Counted from the first letter of the stretch, positions 13,381 through 25,250 are shown. The stretch is 64,000 nucleotides of DNA from Rachycentron canadum (GCA_038496675.1 CM076658.1:6640942-6704941); one strand, 5' to 3'. Made by a program: numbers and translations. The notes: generated from the letters alone by a model not told the origin.

Positions 13381-13399
13381 TGGGCTGATTTCTACAGAA

Positions 13400-13900
13400 C
13401 CTTCAGTGGTGCCACATTAGAGCAGCTCCTTATGCATGGCCAGTAATACTACTTCCTGTGCAATCAGCCTCACTACTTTCCCAAAACCCGGCCCCACGTC
13501 TCCTGCAATTACATCCTCCCTCTGTAATCTGTACTTCCACCCAAATGAGACCAGCCTGAGTAATTTGCGTGAAGATTCGCCAAATTAAGAAATATAATGG
13601 GCGAGAATCCGGCTTGGTTCTCCTGGTTATTGAATACAGTGGCGCCAAAAGCGATGCTCTCTTTGTACCCTATTGTATCTTGTGGGTAATCACATTCACT
13701 GAGTCCCAACCCTGTGAGCCCAAGCTTCTCCCAAATGGAAAACAAAGGCGGTCATGACAATCTGTAATATTAATCTGATTGGGTTAACATTGTCTCAGGG
13801 CTCCTACACCCTGACTCCTCAACTACCTGTGGCTGTGTTTTAATCTAATTGCACTAATAGCATATTCAGAATCAAGACCTTCCCCCACTGTTACACATAA
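13400..13900. other. CNE-like segment
   Basis: A 500-bp complex island with CpGs, homeodomain-type cores (TAATATTAATCTGATT, about 13763-13778; TCTAATTGCACTAATAG, about 13844-13860) and no simple repeats. Small frames lie on both strands (13430-13757) with no identifiable product. This is one of the longer candidate elements in the 13-15 kb cluster. Confidence 0.4.
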
Positions 13901-14035
13901 CTTCTAATAGAACATCCTGTATTTCACATGAACACTCACAAATTTGTAAATAATTACTATCACATGGGGGGAAAATAATAGGTGGCCCCAATTCAAATTC
14001 ACTAGCTCGAGGCAGTGTGGTAATCATGGAGGAGA

Positions 14036-14074
14036 GGGAGACGGGCAGAATTGGGGGCTATGGGGGGTAAGGGG
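14036..14074 (+). other. predicted G-quadruplex motif
   Basis: Five G runs of 3 to 6 bases (14036-14038, 14043-14045, 14053-14057, 14062-14067, 14071-14074) are separated by loops of 4, 7, 4 and 3 bases, satisfying the usual G3+N1-7 rule on the plus strand. It lies between two CNE-like islands. Confidence 0.6.
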
Positions 14075-14209
14075 AGAGAGGAAGGTAATCACATTGTATA
14101 ACAACCACAGAGTCTGACAGTTTGATAAGAAAAAGAGTTCAGAGTGAATAATGAGAAACTTTGTACATAGTACTTATGACTCTATGTGCTACATCATTTG
14201 TCAGTAACA

Positions 14210-14660
14210 ACTGTGTGTTCTGGCTTTAAAACGCCTGTTACCCATAGTTGAAACGAACTTGGCACAATCTAATGGATTCATTGTTCATTTATGGACGGCT
14301 CCTTACAAATAGCCGGGTATATTTCAGTGGCTATGGGCCTGTATTTGTTACTTAAAAGCAAACAACACATGCATTCTGGGAAGTTGGTGATGGATTGGAT
14401 GTGTTATCTGCCTATTAGCACAACAGCCCATTATCAATGTGCCCAGGTTACTGCGCTAGCTGTAAAGCAATAAAGGCAGCCTGATTCCAGCCACCGCTGA
14501 GTAGGAGTTCAGTGGCTGCCTGCGTCCTATCACTTTCAAATGAGCACCACAAATCACTTCAGCGGGATGCCTGCACCACTAGTGTGGCCATCAGCATATG
14601 AAAATATGTATAGGAGACCATCCAATTTGCTGCCAGCAGACAGAGGGAGGAAACCCGCAG
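14210..14660. other. CNE-like segment
   Basis: Long complex island with CpGs, GCTAGC and CACTAGTGTGGCC blocks and no simple sequence. The only frames (60 codons plus, 73 codons minus) lack recognisable features. It is flanked on the right by TG-rich sequence. Confidence 0.4.
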
Positions 14661-14868
14661 CTTGCTGAGTGATTGTTAGATAGATGGTTTCTGTGCATAC
14701 ATGCGGTATGTGTATGTATGATTCTGTATGTGCATGTCTTGTTCTACAGTTGTTAATAACAGCAGAAGAACACATGATTGCATGTAGTCTATGTAAACAA
14801 CATTTTTAAAATTGCCAGAAAACCGTCAGTATTTGTTGAATTAATAAGCAAATCAGTTTCTCTCTGGG

Positions 14869-15030
14869 AAAAAAAAAAAATCACAGTATAACAAGACAAC
14901 CAGGGGAAGACGTCGGGCTTGTTCGGTGTCTGTGCTCATCTATGATTTGTTTTTGTGTGTGTTTATGTGTCTGTGGAAACATGCCTGTCCGCTTGTGATC
15001 ATGTGCGTGTTTGTGTGTGTGTGTGAGTGT
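14869..15030. repeat. poly(A) run and TG-rich low-complexity block
   Basis: A 12-base A run (14869-14880) is followed after a short complex stretch by interrupted TG repeats (about 14948-15030). On the minus strand the TG stretch yields the histidine/threonine-rich part of a spurious 101-codon frame (14881-15186). Confidence 0.7.
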
Positions 15031-15039
15031 GTGCAGCTC

Positions 15040-15345
15040 ATATTTTGTACAAACCAGTCCAATTGTCACAAGGGTGTTTTGTGTGCACTTTGTTCTCCAC
15101 ACTGATCCTGTCCCTGGCAGAAAATAATTACAGCCTGTTTGTGAGCTGCTGCGACGGTGGAAGGACAACACAGAAACCGGCCTCATTTTACTGCTTCAGA
15201 GGATGTCACATCGCCTGGGAAGAGAGGGGGGGGGGGGACAATATCAGGAGAGAGATGAGACTATTAGATGAGAATGCTAATTACTCCACCTCATGTTGCA
15301 CATCTGTCAAACCACCCACTTCTCATATGCTCTGTGCTTAATACA
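15040..15345. other. CNE-like segment with poly(G) interruption
   Basis: Complex sequence carrying TATTAGATGAGAATGCTAAT (15261-15280), with adjacent ATTA/TAAT-type cores, broken by a 12-base G run (15226-15237). The 104-codon plus frame here (15027-15341) has no domain I recognise. Confidence 0.3.
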
Positions 15346-15349
15346 CACT

Positions 15350-16320
15350 TCACATGTGGGCACAGGTGCATTACATCTCATAGTTCCTTGTTCCAAGCAG
15401 CTGGAATAATATGATTTGTCCTAACTAATGAAAAAAACAAGAAATGAGAGGCTCATTTTTTGGTAGACAAAACAGCAGAAAAAAAAGCAGTAATGGCAAT
15501 AGCACTCACTGATTTCAAGATAAATCAGACAACACAGTAGTGGAGACAATGCTGCCTCTTTTATAAAGATTTATGGCACACATGCTCACATACCCACACC
15601 CACAGACAGTGTCGATCCCCCTCTCGATCACTCAACACAGGAATTTACATACTGTACACTCAGACATGCATACACACTCATTAGGAGAGGGGGCTTGTGC
15701 TTGGTATATGCTAGATGATGGTAGATGATACCCACCTTCTTGACAAGAGATCTAAGAGAGATCCCTGTGTAAGAGAAAACAGCGTTGAAGGCTCCTAATA
15801 TCTTTGATAGCATCGTTATGGTAATGATCATACATAATGTAAAATTCATGAAGTGTACCTAGCATTTGAGGATTGCCAATACTTGTTCTGTCGGCAAGAG
15901 GGAGGATACAGAAAACATGTTACAGAAGTCGTGCATGCAGATGTTGTTATGCTTTGCCCTAATTGTTTTTCGACAGTTAAGTGCAGCTAAATGACTTTCA
16001 TGTGTTGGCATGTACACATGGGGAGGGAATTGCTTCTTACCTTTGCTTTCAGCTGTTTGGCAGAGAGTTTGTTGGAACAAAACATTGCCCTCCTAATTAT
16101 TCCAACCATTAGACCTATTAATTTGCCCAGTCAAACAATCCAGACAGACATGTATAAAAATACCAACAACAGAAATATTGTGATTTCCCAGTGAACATCT
16201 GAGCTTAGCAATAACAGAGGAAAATGCAAAACAATCTGAAAGGGTCTGCAGCGGAAACCTGGCCCATTCTGTCACTTCAAAAAGTCTCAGCATCAACCTG
16301 TCCATCATTGACAGTTATGA
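15350..16320. other. noncoding, nothing distinct
   Basis: AT-rich sequence with A runs near 15431-15485 and a small ATTA-rich patch (about 16093-16130). The frames at 15628-15849, 15859-16080 and 15991-16308 are short and overlap on opposite strands. TTTATGGC occurs at 15570-15577. Confidence 0.45.
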
Positions 16321-16327
16321 GTTTGGA

Positions 16328-16406
16328 CTCTCTCTCTCTCTCTGATAGTCTGTGTATGCATGTATGTGTGTATATGTGTACGTGTGTGTATGTGTATGTG
16401 TGTGTC
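16328..16406. repeat. compound (TC)n and TG-rich microsatellite
   Basis: Eight TC units (16328-16343) are followed by an interrupted TATG/TGTG tract (about 16356-16406). This pyrimidine-to-alternating-purine/pyrimidine pattern is typical of fish compound microsatellites. Confidence 0.85.
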
Positions 16407-16489
16407 TAAGATCTCTAAGGAGTGTCTTTCAAACAAATTTCCATTGAGCACTCATCAGTAGGAGGGCCAGGTCCATTGGAGATGGCACA

Positions 16490-16700
16490 GTCACTCTGAA
16501 ATCACACAGCTAACCAGGACTGTCAGCCAATCAGGATGTTTTTGATTTTTTATGAAATTCACGCTCAGTTCAGATTAACCTGGACTCCGACACAGGCATC
16601 AGAATGGAGTGTGATTAGATGGCTGTGGATGTTCACATCTGGGGAACAATTAGCCCGGATGCACGGCCAAGCTGGAGTGAACAAAAGTGACAGTGTTGTC
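16490..16700. other. CNE-like segment
   Basis: Repeat-free island with TGTGATTAGATGG (16610-16622) and CAATTAGCCCGG (16648-16659) homeodomain-type cores and several CpGs near 16660. No frame. It is a compact candidate enhancer by texture. Confidence 0.4.
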
Positions 16701-16709
16701 AGATTTGAC

Positions 16710-17550
16710 AAGTGACTTGAGTTGTTCCAAATTTAGAGCCATTGAAGTTACATGAGGGTGAAATCGGGTCAAATACATGCATCGTGAAAAGGGGTCACTT
16801 TGTCTTGGGAACCACTGTCACCTCACAAAAACACAGTTAAAGAACTGTAATAAATGTAAATGTGAAATTTGTTATCCTTTGGACACTGTAGACATTAAAG
16901 GAAACTCCTGCTCAGTGCTGGGATGGGTCAGACTTCTGCCAATACAGAGAATGATGCTCACAACAATCGGTGTGACCTGTATACAAGTTTTTGATCTGCT
17001 AGAAGGAAGTGTCTGCTATTCAAGACAACATTCGGTTAATTTCTGGATGTAGCTAGATTCAGTCGAAGACTTCTTGGTTTTATTAGGAGAGCTGCACAGT
17101 ACAGCACATGAGACATTTGCAAACTCCATTTTTTTTCAAGGAGAGACCCAGACCACAGGAAAAACTTTTATACCCTGGGGGTCTAACTAATCCTGGAGAG
17201 GATAGTCTCATAGAACTTGGTGTGGGATCTTTGAGTGAATACCGTCAACTCAGCATTTATTTTGGACCTGCATCGATCAGGACTGTCAACTGTCTCTCCT
17301 CCATGTAAAAATGAATGATCAATATCATTAAATATCTCCCCCTGGTTGTCTAGACCAGGGGAAGAAATGTATTACTGCAACCACTTTCAACTTTCAATAG
17401 AATATTATATGAAATATTATAACTATTATACTTTTAAACCACTTTACAAATTGCACATTATTACAGAAGAAAGTAGAAGCTACATGTGCTCTCCCTCTCT
17501 GTCTAGTTCTGAAGGAGGGTAAACAAAAATCATGTGACTGCTCTCTGATT
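16710..17550. other. noncoding, nothing distinct
   Basis: Complex to AT-rich sequence. A 91-codon plus frame (16777-17052) and a 66-codon frame (17108-17308) occur, but neither shows a signal peptide, membrane segment or family motif. Confidence 0.4.
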
Positions 17551-17559
17551 ACACATCCT

Positions 17560-17860
17560 CACGTTTCTGACTGCTCATCAATAAGGGATCGTTATTATTA
17601 TTGATGGCCATTATCAAAGGCTAACTGGATGTAGAGAGATAGGGCTGGCAGTAGCAGCATGGTGTCGACACACACTGTCAGCCACAGCAGTTCAGCAAGG
17701 TAGCCGTCTTGCAGAGGAGAGGTGATGTAAGAGGTCCTTCAACACATTCCTGTTTGTTATATTATCGCTGGTCAAGCTGACTGTTTATGGCACAGCCCAA
17801 AACGACCCTGAGGCCACCAGGAAATGTCCTGCTGCTCCACCACTCAGCATATATTTAGCT
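17560..17860. other. CNE-like segment
   Basis: Contains AAGGGATCGTTATTATTATT (17583-17602) and TGGCCATTATC (17605-17615), with TTTATGGC at 17784-17791. CpG-containing and free of repeats or long frames. Confidence 0.35.
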
Positions 17861-18439
17861 AAAGTTGAAACATTTTTTACTTTGCAAGGACACATACATC
17901 ATGAGGGCAATATAAATTAATTCAAGTGTGTATGTGAGTCCATGTCAGACTTCATATGCAGTTGCGTGGATCTAAAACTTTGCTTTGCTTCACCTTGGAA
18001 GTGTTTGACGGCATTCACAGAACCGTAGTTACATTATTATTATAGACTATTATTTTTGGCACCATGTACACTGGTACCTACCAGGTAAAGTGTCCAACAG
18101 AAATTATATTGTTTCTGTTGTATACACTGGTTTGATGGATACTCCTTTGAAGACTGACTGCTTGTTATCAAAGCTATTGTCTAAAAATAAAAGGAAATCA
18201 TTTCCCTGCAGAAAGTGGACACTGGTGAATTGCCAATGATGAAATGACAAGGATGTCTGTCAATTGGATGTTTGATGCAGGCTCAAACTGAATGAGCGGC
18301 CGTGAGCAGAGGAAAGCAAACACTCTTTGAAGTGCATTATTTCATGACATGTTGTATTCATTGGTGGGTGTGAGGTAGTGAATTAATGAAAGATGAAAAA
18401 ATGTCAGTATTTTCCTTCAAGCACATCCAAAAAACTTTA

Positions 18440-18690
18440 ACAATAAGAATTAACATATGTGACTCCTAAAACCCTTTTCTGTCCACTCCCATCAGGACTT
18501 GCTCTATGAAGGAAAAAGAAGAGCTTCTGCTGAAAACAGTGGTTCTCAAACTTTTCCACATCAAGGACACCTAAACTAACACAAAATAGAGCATAGACCT
18601 GGCCTGATACGGTTTTCAATTTCAGATGTTTTATTACAGAACTTAACGAGTGTTTCACTCTCAACACTTTCAGGGAGCATATCCTACCTA
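18440..18690. other. possible dispersed-repeat DNA
   Basis: This stretch leads directly into the recognised repeat at 18691. The phrase GTGGTTCTCAAACTTTT (18540-18556) recalls sequence frequent in vertebrate dispersed repeats. An 85-codon minus frame here shows no domain. The repeat may start anywhere in this interval. Confidence 0.3.
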
Positions 18691-18770
18691 CCACAGAAAG
18701 TTAGAGACTAGCTGGTGAAGAGACAAATATGGAGACCAAAAATGGAGCTAAAAGGAGAAATCACAAGAGG
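18691..18770 (+). repeat. dispersed teleost repeat fragment, copy A
   Basis: Carries GAAAGTTAGAGACTAGCTGG (18696-18715) followed by GGAGACCAAAAATGGAGC, which I recognise from memory as a segment repeated widely in percomorph genomes. A diverged copy sharing AAGTTAGAGAC lies at about 27024-27038. No ORF. The element class is unknown to me. Confidence 0.5.
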
Positions 18771-18929
18771 CTTAATGAACTTTTTGTCTTGCTAAAAGAT
18801 AAAATAGAAAATTACCATCAAGATATAAAACTGCCCTTGAGGAAGACATAGAATAATAACTTGCTCAGTAGCCCATGGGAAAAAAGTTACTTGCAATTGT
18901 TGATAAATTATCAAAATGTAAAAATTAGA

Positions 18930-19180
18930 TTGACATTTTGGGAAATATTCTTAGCTAGACTAGTTCAGTTCAAAAGTAATCAAATCAATCTTTTTAACCA
19001 ATTAAAATTGACTAATTTTGTAGGCTACCCCTTTTCCCATCATATTTCTTCCAGACTTTATGCTAAGCTAACTAAGCTAAGTTGGTTGTAGTTGTATATT
19101 TACAAATATAGATGTGAGATTGGTATCAATCTCCTACCTTTTGGATAGGAAGAAAATAAGTGTATTCCCCAAAATGTCAA
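18930..19180. mobile_element. MITE-like element with terminal inverted repeats
   Basis: The left end TTGACATTTTGGGAAATATT (18930-18949) and the right end, which reads TTGACATTTTGGGGAATACA on the minus strand (19161-19180), form diverged terminal inverted repeats. Between them is CTTTATGCTAAGCTAACTAA (19057-19076) and a TGGTATCAATCTCCTACCTT stretch. I recognise this combination as a very common non-autonomous element of percomorph fishes. It has no transposase frame and is clearly decayed. Confidence 0.65.
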
Positions 19181-19189
19181 ACTGTTGCT

Positions 19190-19520
19190 GCACATCTGAG
19201 TGGATATTTGAACCTGCAGAGTTTGTGTTTTTCTAATCTTTTTTCATAATGTGTTGTATTTTCTTCTAGGTTTGAATTCTGAGTTTATATAATGTCACAG
19301 CTCCTTTTCTCCACAATTCTGGTTTTCACCAGCACCCTCATCCCTCCCCTCCTCTGTGATCAGTTTGACCTGGTGGGGTCTAAGTGTGTCTGCTCCCACA
19401 CCTGTACACCATTTCACCCTCACGGTTCCCACTCTGGAAACATGTTGACTGACAGCTGCACTTCAAAGATCTGCTCCCTCTCCCGCTTTCATCGTTATCA
19501 TCTGTTCTGGGAGTAGTATG
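19190..19520. other. noncoding, nothing distinct
   Basis: Pyrimidine-rich, mixed sequence before the AG microsatellite. A 74-codon plus frame (19292-19516) starts with a hydrophobic stretch resembling a signal peptide and is cysteine-rich. It ends just before the microsatellite, lacks homologs known to me and is probably fortuitous. Confidence 0.3.
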
Positions 19521-19524
19521 GTAA

Positions 19525-19526
<2 letters not shown>

Positions 19527-19572
<46 letters not shown>
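19527..19572. repeat. (AG)23 microsatellite
   Basis: 46 bp of perfect AG repeat. A homopurine-homopyrimidine tract of this length can form triplex (H-DNA) and is likely highly polymorphic. It generates the serine/leucine run in a spurious minus-strand frame (19463-19669). Confidence 0.95.
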
Positions 19573-19574
<2 letters not shown>

Positions 19575-19579
19575 TCAGG

Positions 19580-20320
19580 CAGCCGGTTCTGTTGTGGGGC
19601 CAATTTGGATGATTGGCCTTGAAATGCAAGCTGAAACGGGCTTCCCTGTGTTCCTTTAAAGTGACCCATGCCTGGCAGTGTAATGTAAAATTATCCTCGC
19701 CGTGTTTGTGTTGTGTCAGATGTGGTGACTGGCAGAAACTGTTAGTAATTGTCTAAGTGCTCCGGTGTGTCAAAGCTGTCCGTCACTCATCCCAGCCCCC
19801 TCCTCCTCAGTTCTGCTTCTTCAGCTTCTCATAATATTTTCACTGAACTGCAGAGGACAAACTACTTTCAGTGATGGAGTTGTCACTTTGGTGCTTTTGC
19901 TAGGAAAAATATTTTACCTTGGGAAGAACACACAACCAGCTGACATGTGTTCCTGCTTTTTGGCAGAGAAAAAATGAGAGAGGCATACTTGTTCTTTCTT
20001 TTGTTCTTTGATACTTTTACAAATTCAAGACTATGAGCTTTTCTTGTCATAACTCATTGAAGTCGAAGCTAACCTGAATGTGACATTATGAAAATACATT
20101 CCTGACTAAATCAACTCTAAAAGAATGGACACACGTACATACTCTCTTATGTATACACTTAAAATGGAAACTATCGACTGAATACCTGAATGATACAGCA
20201 TCATGAAAAGAAGTTTCATCGAGTCTGGTTTCTTTGCTTGGGAAATAATTTAAAAAATATTTAAACACATCAACAGCTACCACATACTTATACTCAGCAC
20301 ATACAGACAGAGCAGTGTGA
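19580..20320. other. noncoding, nothing distinct
   Basis: Mixed sequence without a clear island. Short frames (19765-19977 plus, 20086-20283 minus) show no motifs. Confidence 0.4.
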
Positions 20321-20329
20321 AAGCATGGA

Positions 20330-20560
20330 CTTCAGGTGAATCTAATTAAGTCCATGAAGTGTAAATTGCTGCGGTTATTAAGATTCCTGTTAATCAGGGG
20401 TTTATTTAGGGAGACAGACTGAGTTTATTTTAAAGCAGTTATGGAATATGCTGGTGAAGCTTTGCACATTGTCGCTCCTCCTTTTTTCATGTGATTGCAG
20501 CAGATCGTGTTGCATCTCGTTGCAACCTGGAAGCAACAGTAGCATTAGCGTGTTACCTGC
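20330..20560. other. CNE-like segment
   Basis: Carries TGAATCTAATTAAGTCCATG (20337-20356), GGTTATTAAGATTCCTGTTA (20374-20393) and TTTATTTAGGG, a dense run of homeodomain-type cores, followed by a CpG-containing tail. No frame. Confidence 0.35.
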
Positions 20561-20569
20561 ACTGTGGTC

Positions 20570-21650
20570 ACACTATATGCCTAATCAATGACATCTGAAC
20601 AAATATTTTCACAAAACCCCTGAGGATTGTGGTGTTGCAGTAATTTTTGTCAATACATTTCCAATCCTTTGCAGCAAATGAGAGATGAGCAGCACTGTTT
20701 CCATCTATCTAGTATTTTAGATGAACATGGATGTAATGTTGTCAGTTGGTACGATAGGCAATTAACGTTCAACCATATAAAGTAAATGCTTATGTTAGCA
20801 GAGCACTTGAAATGTATTTGCAAGTATCCATTCAGGAAATTCAAAAATGGTTAATTTGATGTTACTGAAGCTATGGTTCTCATTAACGTGGCCTTTTGGA
20901 TTGCACTTCCCAAATAAACTGCAATACAGTAATGCAGTACTGACCACTCTGTTGCAATATGTCATTAGTTTTGTGTAGTGGTGTAGGACACTATTATTAA
21001 GTTGCAGTAATGATTAGTTACTCCATCATTATGGGGTTTGGCTTGTTTGATTTGTCGGCTTGGTGAAGTGGGAGAGGAGAGGAAATGCAATAACCCCTAT
21101 TTGTCACCAAGGGTAATGTTAAGATAGTTGTAGCTCTGGGGAGAAAATACCTTTAGACCTGGAAATTTTGGAGTGTGATGAAACTGGGCAATATGAGTAA
21201 TGAAATTACTGTTGAATGATTTGCAAAATGAAAATGTAATTACGTGTTCAATATGATATTAATAATTTATTGCATTTTTCAAATAATTTTTCCAAACATG
21301 CTTTTTGTCTAAATCTTGTCCTAACATTTTACTGCCTGTTTGCACCATCCCTTCCTTCCATCGTGTGTTATATCAATCAGGAATAGAGACACAGATGTTT
21401 ATCTATATGAAACGAAGGACTTACTTGTGGAGTTTATTGCCTCCCAGTGTTGTCTAATTTTTCAGATTTGTGATTTAATAGGTAGTTTGCTCTGTGCTTT
21501 TTATTCCAGGCTGCTGGAGAACCGTGGGACTCAGGATGCAGGACTGCCGTGAAGTCACAGTGTGTTGACACCCCCCCACACCCCATCCCCTCCCGCCCCT
21601 CCCCTTCCTGTCCAAACACACCTACTCTGCCTTCCTCTGGGGAGGAGAAA
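20570..21650. other. AT-rich noncoding DNA
   Basis: AT-rich sequence, then a C-rich patch (about 21570-21605). The frames at 20650-20844, 21340-21552 and 21434-21619 overlap or are short and unsupported. Confidence 0.4.
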
Positions 21651-21659
21651 AATCATTCG

Positions 21660-22010
21660 TTATTTTAATGGGTGTCAAATATGTTTTCCAAATCTACTAA
21701 AAGGTTATCGTTGTTACACGCGGACAAGTGCTTATATCTGAATCAATGTTAACTTTGTTACCAGGGAAATTTACTGCCTTCCCAGCCGACCACGGTGCAC
21801 AAACTTAATCGGCATGTTTTCACAAAGTGCAACTTGAGGGTGATTTATAAGGCCGAGGTGACTGACTGCTCTTTGATAGAGCGGGGGAAAAAACATATAT
21901 CCGAGAGGTGCGATGAAGGCATAAATAACAGTCTGTTTTTTCATTTGAATGCCTGACACATGAAGATTATGTATTGTTAGTGTTTGAACGGTGGTTGGGG
22001 GGGGCTTTAG
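21660..22010. other. CNE-like segment
   Basis: One of the most distinctive islands: repeat-free, CpG-bearing throughout (for example TTACACGCGGACAAGTG, 21713-21729) and rich in ordered AT-rich cores (AACTTAATCGGCATG, TGATTTATAAGGCCG). It is bounded on the right by a short G run (about 21997-22003). An 81-codon minus frame overlaps it without features. Confidence 0.4.
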
Positions 22011-22369
22011 GGGCAAATGTGGTAATATGAATGAATGACATAAACCTCTGGTGGTTTACACAGCCAGGAACTTCAGTTCACCTCAGACCACATCCTACCT
22101 TCTGGTCTTTCCTCACCTGACTTGTCCTAATAACAATGATCATCATGTGATGAAATTATGGGTAAAAAAACAAATCATTTGTGGAAAAATGGTGAGAGAA
22201 AGAAAAAGAGAAAAGGCAAAAAAGAATGAGAGCACTGCTGTTACTCCAGTGCCTTGGCGTCACTATTTGTCTTGGGCAAGTTAGCTTTATCTAATAAAGT
22301 GTCTTTGTATTAAGATGGATACTTCAAACGCTCTTTTGTCTCTATAATCACAGAGGAGGGAGGCAGAAC

Positions 22370-22790
22370 TCACACATTCCTCGCTCAATTTATTATTAAT
22401 AAGTACATCAGTGGGAGAAAGATATCCTGGGGACCAAAACACCCACAGAGCGCCACATTCATCAAACGTAAACGAATATCACAATACACAGGATACAGAG
22501 GCTCCAATAACAGATAATTGATGAGAAAGGACTTTGGGTGCACTGGATCACTGTTGATAGTTATCATTATATAACATCATTTCATAGTTTACACCAAATG
22601 ATGAACTGTCTGTTGAAGGGGAACATTTTTGCTGCCTTCTGTAAGCAATTAAGTGGTCTGTTTGCAGGAGTGGGGTCAGTCCGTGATTAAACTGTGGTCG
22701 GTGGCATGACTGAGTCCACTCAATACCTCTGTTTTCTCACAAGACCTTAATCTATTGCAACCGCAGCAATTACCCTTCTGACAGGATAAC
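22370..22790. other. CNE-like segment
   Basis: Contains CTCAATTTATTATTAATAAG (22384-22403), AACGTAAACGAATATCAC (22466-22483) and AACAGATAATTGATGAG (22508-22524). Complex and repeat-free, with no coding frame of note. Confidence 0.4.
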
Positions 22791-23029
22791 AAAACACAAA
22801 CACAAACAACACGATCACATCCAAGGATTTTTTTTTAATAATAACCTCTTCATCTTTTGCAGGATGAGTCTTTGAGGCGTGTTTTCTTTTTAAGATGCTG
22901 AATAAAATCTCACTTGTAATTTGATGAAAGTAAAATAAAATTGAAAAACTCAGATGTACAAAGATAATTCAGGCAGATGTTTTCTTTTTTTTGCTAATGT
23001 CCCCACTCTTATTTGTAAGCGATAATGAG

Positions 23030-23620
23030 GCTCTATTCTGCAGGACCCTGACAACAGAAAAGCACTATTTTAGATGACAGATGGGAGCGACTGTGTGACT
23101 GTCATAATAGGCCACTCCCCACACTGCTGCACAACCTGTGCTCCAGTGTTGGGTTTCCGACAGCCAGTAGCGGCACTGACGCATGTAGCTATAGGACCCA
23201 TGTCTGAGGGCAGGAATTCAATCAATAAAGCTCGATCCCTTGACAAGACATACCGTGTTACAGCAGAGACGCTGAGAGAGAGAGGGTGAACCATCTGTTC
23301 CTTTCTTTACCATGCTCCCTCTGTCACATGTCAATCTGTGCTGCTAATGTCCAATATATTGGGTTATCATTCATATAGTTTAAACCACCTTCGCTGGCTT
23401 TATGTAATGAAGCTGTAACTCAATTGGCTTTGGTTTACCATCCCCGGTGCCTGCCCTCGTTTCGACTTGCATCTGTCTCCCTCCCCTCAGGGAGCAACGT
23501 ATCACAGTGGAGCCATTGTCACTTTTCAGGTGATACCACATCACAATAGCACTTCATTAACAAGCTTGTGTGCGCAGATCATCAGAAAAGTGAATGTGGG
23601 ATTAGTTTATTTGATTTAAT
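23030..23620. other. CNE-like segment (long)
   Basis: Nearly 600 bp of complex sequence with CpGs, including CCAATATATTGG (palindrome, 23351-23362) and GTATCACAGTGGAGCCATTG (23500-23519). The first 220 bp are open on both strands at once (about 23070-23294), which argues for chance. No domain is visible in either product. Confidence 0.4.
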
Positions 23621-23724
23621 TTTGTTGTTCCATGTTCCTTTTAATTGTGATGCCCTCCCTCAATCTGGGTTTAAGTTCTTACAAGTCAAGTAGATGTTTG
23701 AGCAAATTGGTGGCAGGTGGAGGA

Positions 23725-24340
23725 TTAAAAAAGAAAAAAAAAGAAAAAAGACAATTCAAAGCCAAATTTGGTGATTCGACCTGTAGGGCCTCTGAGGACA
23801 CTTGTTCTTGAAGAGAACCTCTACACAATCAACGCTGCTTTTGAAGTGAATACAGTAATGATTTGCTAGACAACCTTCCAGTGCCTCAGAGTGAACCACC
23901 CACATAATGAGAGCATCATTAGTCACATCCCTCCATGATTTGTTGAAGTCTAACAAGTCAGGAGCTATTGCAGATCTTGTTATTTTTTTAATCCTATTTT
24001 TGACTAAAATGATATTACCTGGATTGAGTTTACAAGGAGGGGATGTCATATCTTTTTCTATGGGCTGTGAGTAGTTTTTTGACATTTTTTAAAGTTGTGA
24101 TATTCAGTAGAAAATGCTGAAGATGGAATATGAGCCCTGGTTTATAAGATGAACAGCAGATTCTATAATAATCCTGCACATGAAGGATGTTTTTGAAACT
24201 CAATCTGTTATGAAACATGTAACTACAAAAGAATTTAGAGCAACATGATGACCTGAATGGAGCCCCATGGACTTTCATCTTTCTTAGTCCACATCACCCC
24301 AGTGTCTCCACTCAATGAGACAATTTATCATTTGGGGTAT
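23725..24340. other. noncoding; possible degenerate repeat
   Basis: An A-rich block (23725-23752) is followed by complex sequence with two overlapping minus-strand frames (109 codons, 23756-24085; 82 codons, 24030-24278). The products are not obviously low-complexity but show no family motif. An old transposon fragment is possible and not demonstrable here. Confidence 0.25.
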
Positions 24341-24780
24341 GATAAGGTTCTCTGTTGTTTCAGTGGTCTGCATAATTCTGCTCTCATAAGAATATGAATA
24401 CTTCCCCATCTGTTTGGTGTTAGCTTTCAAACCGCACTTAGCTGCAAACCCACAGCCATGCGAGACATCTACTGTTTAATTAAAAAAAAAAGTCAGAATA
24501 AAATTATACCGCTATAAAAGAGTCTCGCCAACAATAACATTATCGTTTGACACGCAGCATGTCAAAAAAAGCCAGCTTCATATCACAGTAAAGAGAACCA
24601 ACCTTTGAAGAATGTGTCTTTTTGTGTGTGTATATGTGTGTGTGTATGAACCGCTGATTTTAAACCTTCAAAGATCGCTTTTAGGATACCACAAAAGAAT
24701 AACCTTTGACACCCAAACAAATAAACATAAGCCACATTTAAATAGCACAAGTTGAAAAAATCTGAAAGCCTTCCTCTTTG

Positions 24781-24784
<4 letters not shown>

Positions 24785-24845
<61 letters not shown>
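24785..24845. repeat. (GT)30 microsatellite
   Basis: 61 bp of perfect GT alternation, flanked by a shorter TG-rich patch at about 24618-24645. It produces the histidine/threonine run of a 114-codon minus frame (24583-24927), which is therefore spurious. It is a potential Z-DNA site and likely polymorphic. Confidence 0.95.
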
Positions 24846-24849
<4 letters not shown>

Positions 24850-24939
24850 ACTGTATGTGTGTGTCATAAAGAGCAGGGACATGTCTATTATGTGCAGTTT
24901 GATTAAAGCATGATGGCTGGTGTCCAATCTGCTTTCCAG

Positions 24940-25250
24940 GGGAGTGCTGTGACAGCCAGCAGCGCGTCTACCTGCTGCCTCCTCTGCGTGTTAGGTGATT
25001 TACGGCTGACTCCCTCCGTTTATGTACTGCCTTATTTTCATTTCTACCCCGCTGAGTGCCAGGTTCAGAACTCCTGAAGAAATATTATGCTTTGCTGACA
25101 AAATACAGTGACAGCCATCTCCCAGCCTTAAAAGAGTGCCAGAGTGTTTAACAGTATGAGAGCCTAGGAGACAAGGCGAGGTTGAAGGCATCTGTAAGCG
25201 CGCGGCCCATTGAAACAACCATTTGATCTAAACCAGCTCTGATTGGGTGG
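24940..25250. other. CNE-like segment
   Basis: CpG-bearing island starting just right of the GT repeat and ending near GTAAGCGCGCGGCCCATTGA (25194-25213). A 72-codon minus frame crosses it without features. Confidence 0.35.

Noticed and set aside
24583..24927. 114-codon minus-strand frame rich in histidine and threonine
   Set aside because: Encoded by the (GT)30 microsatellite.
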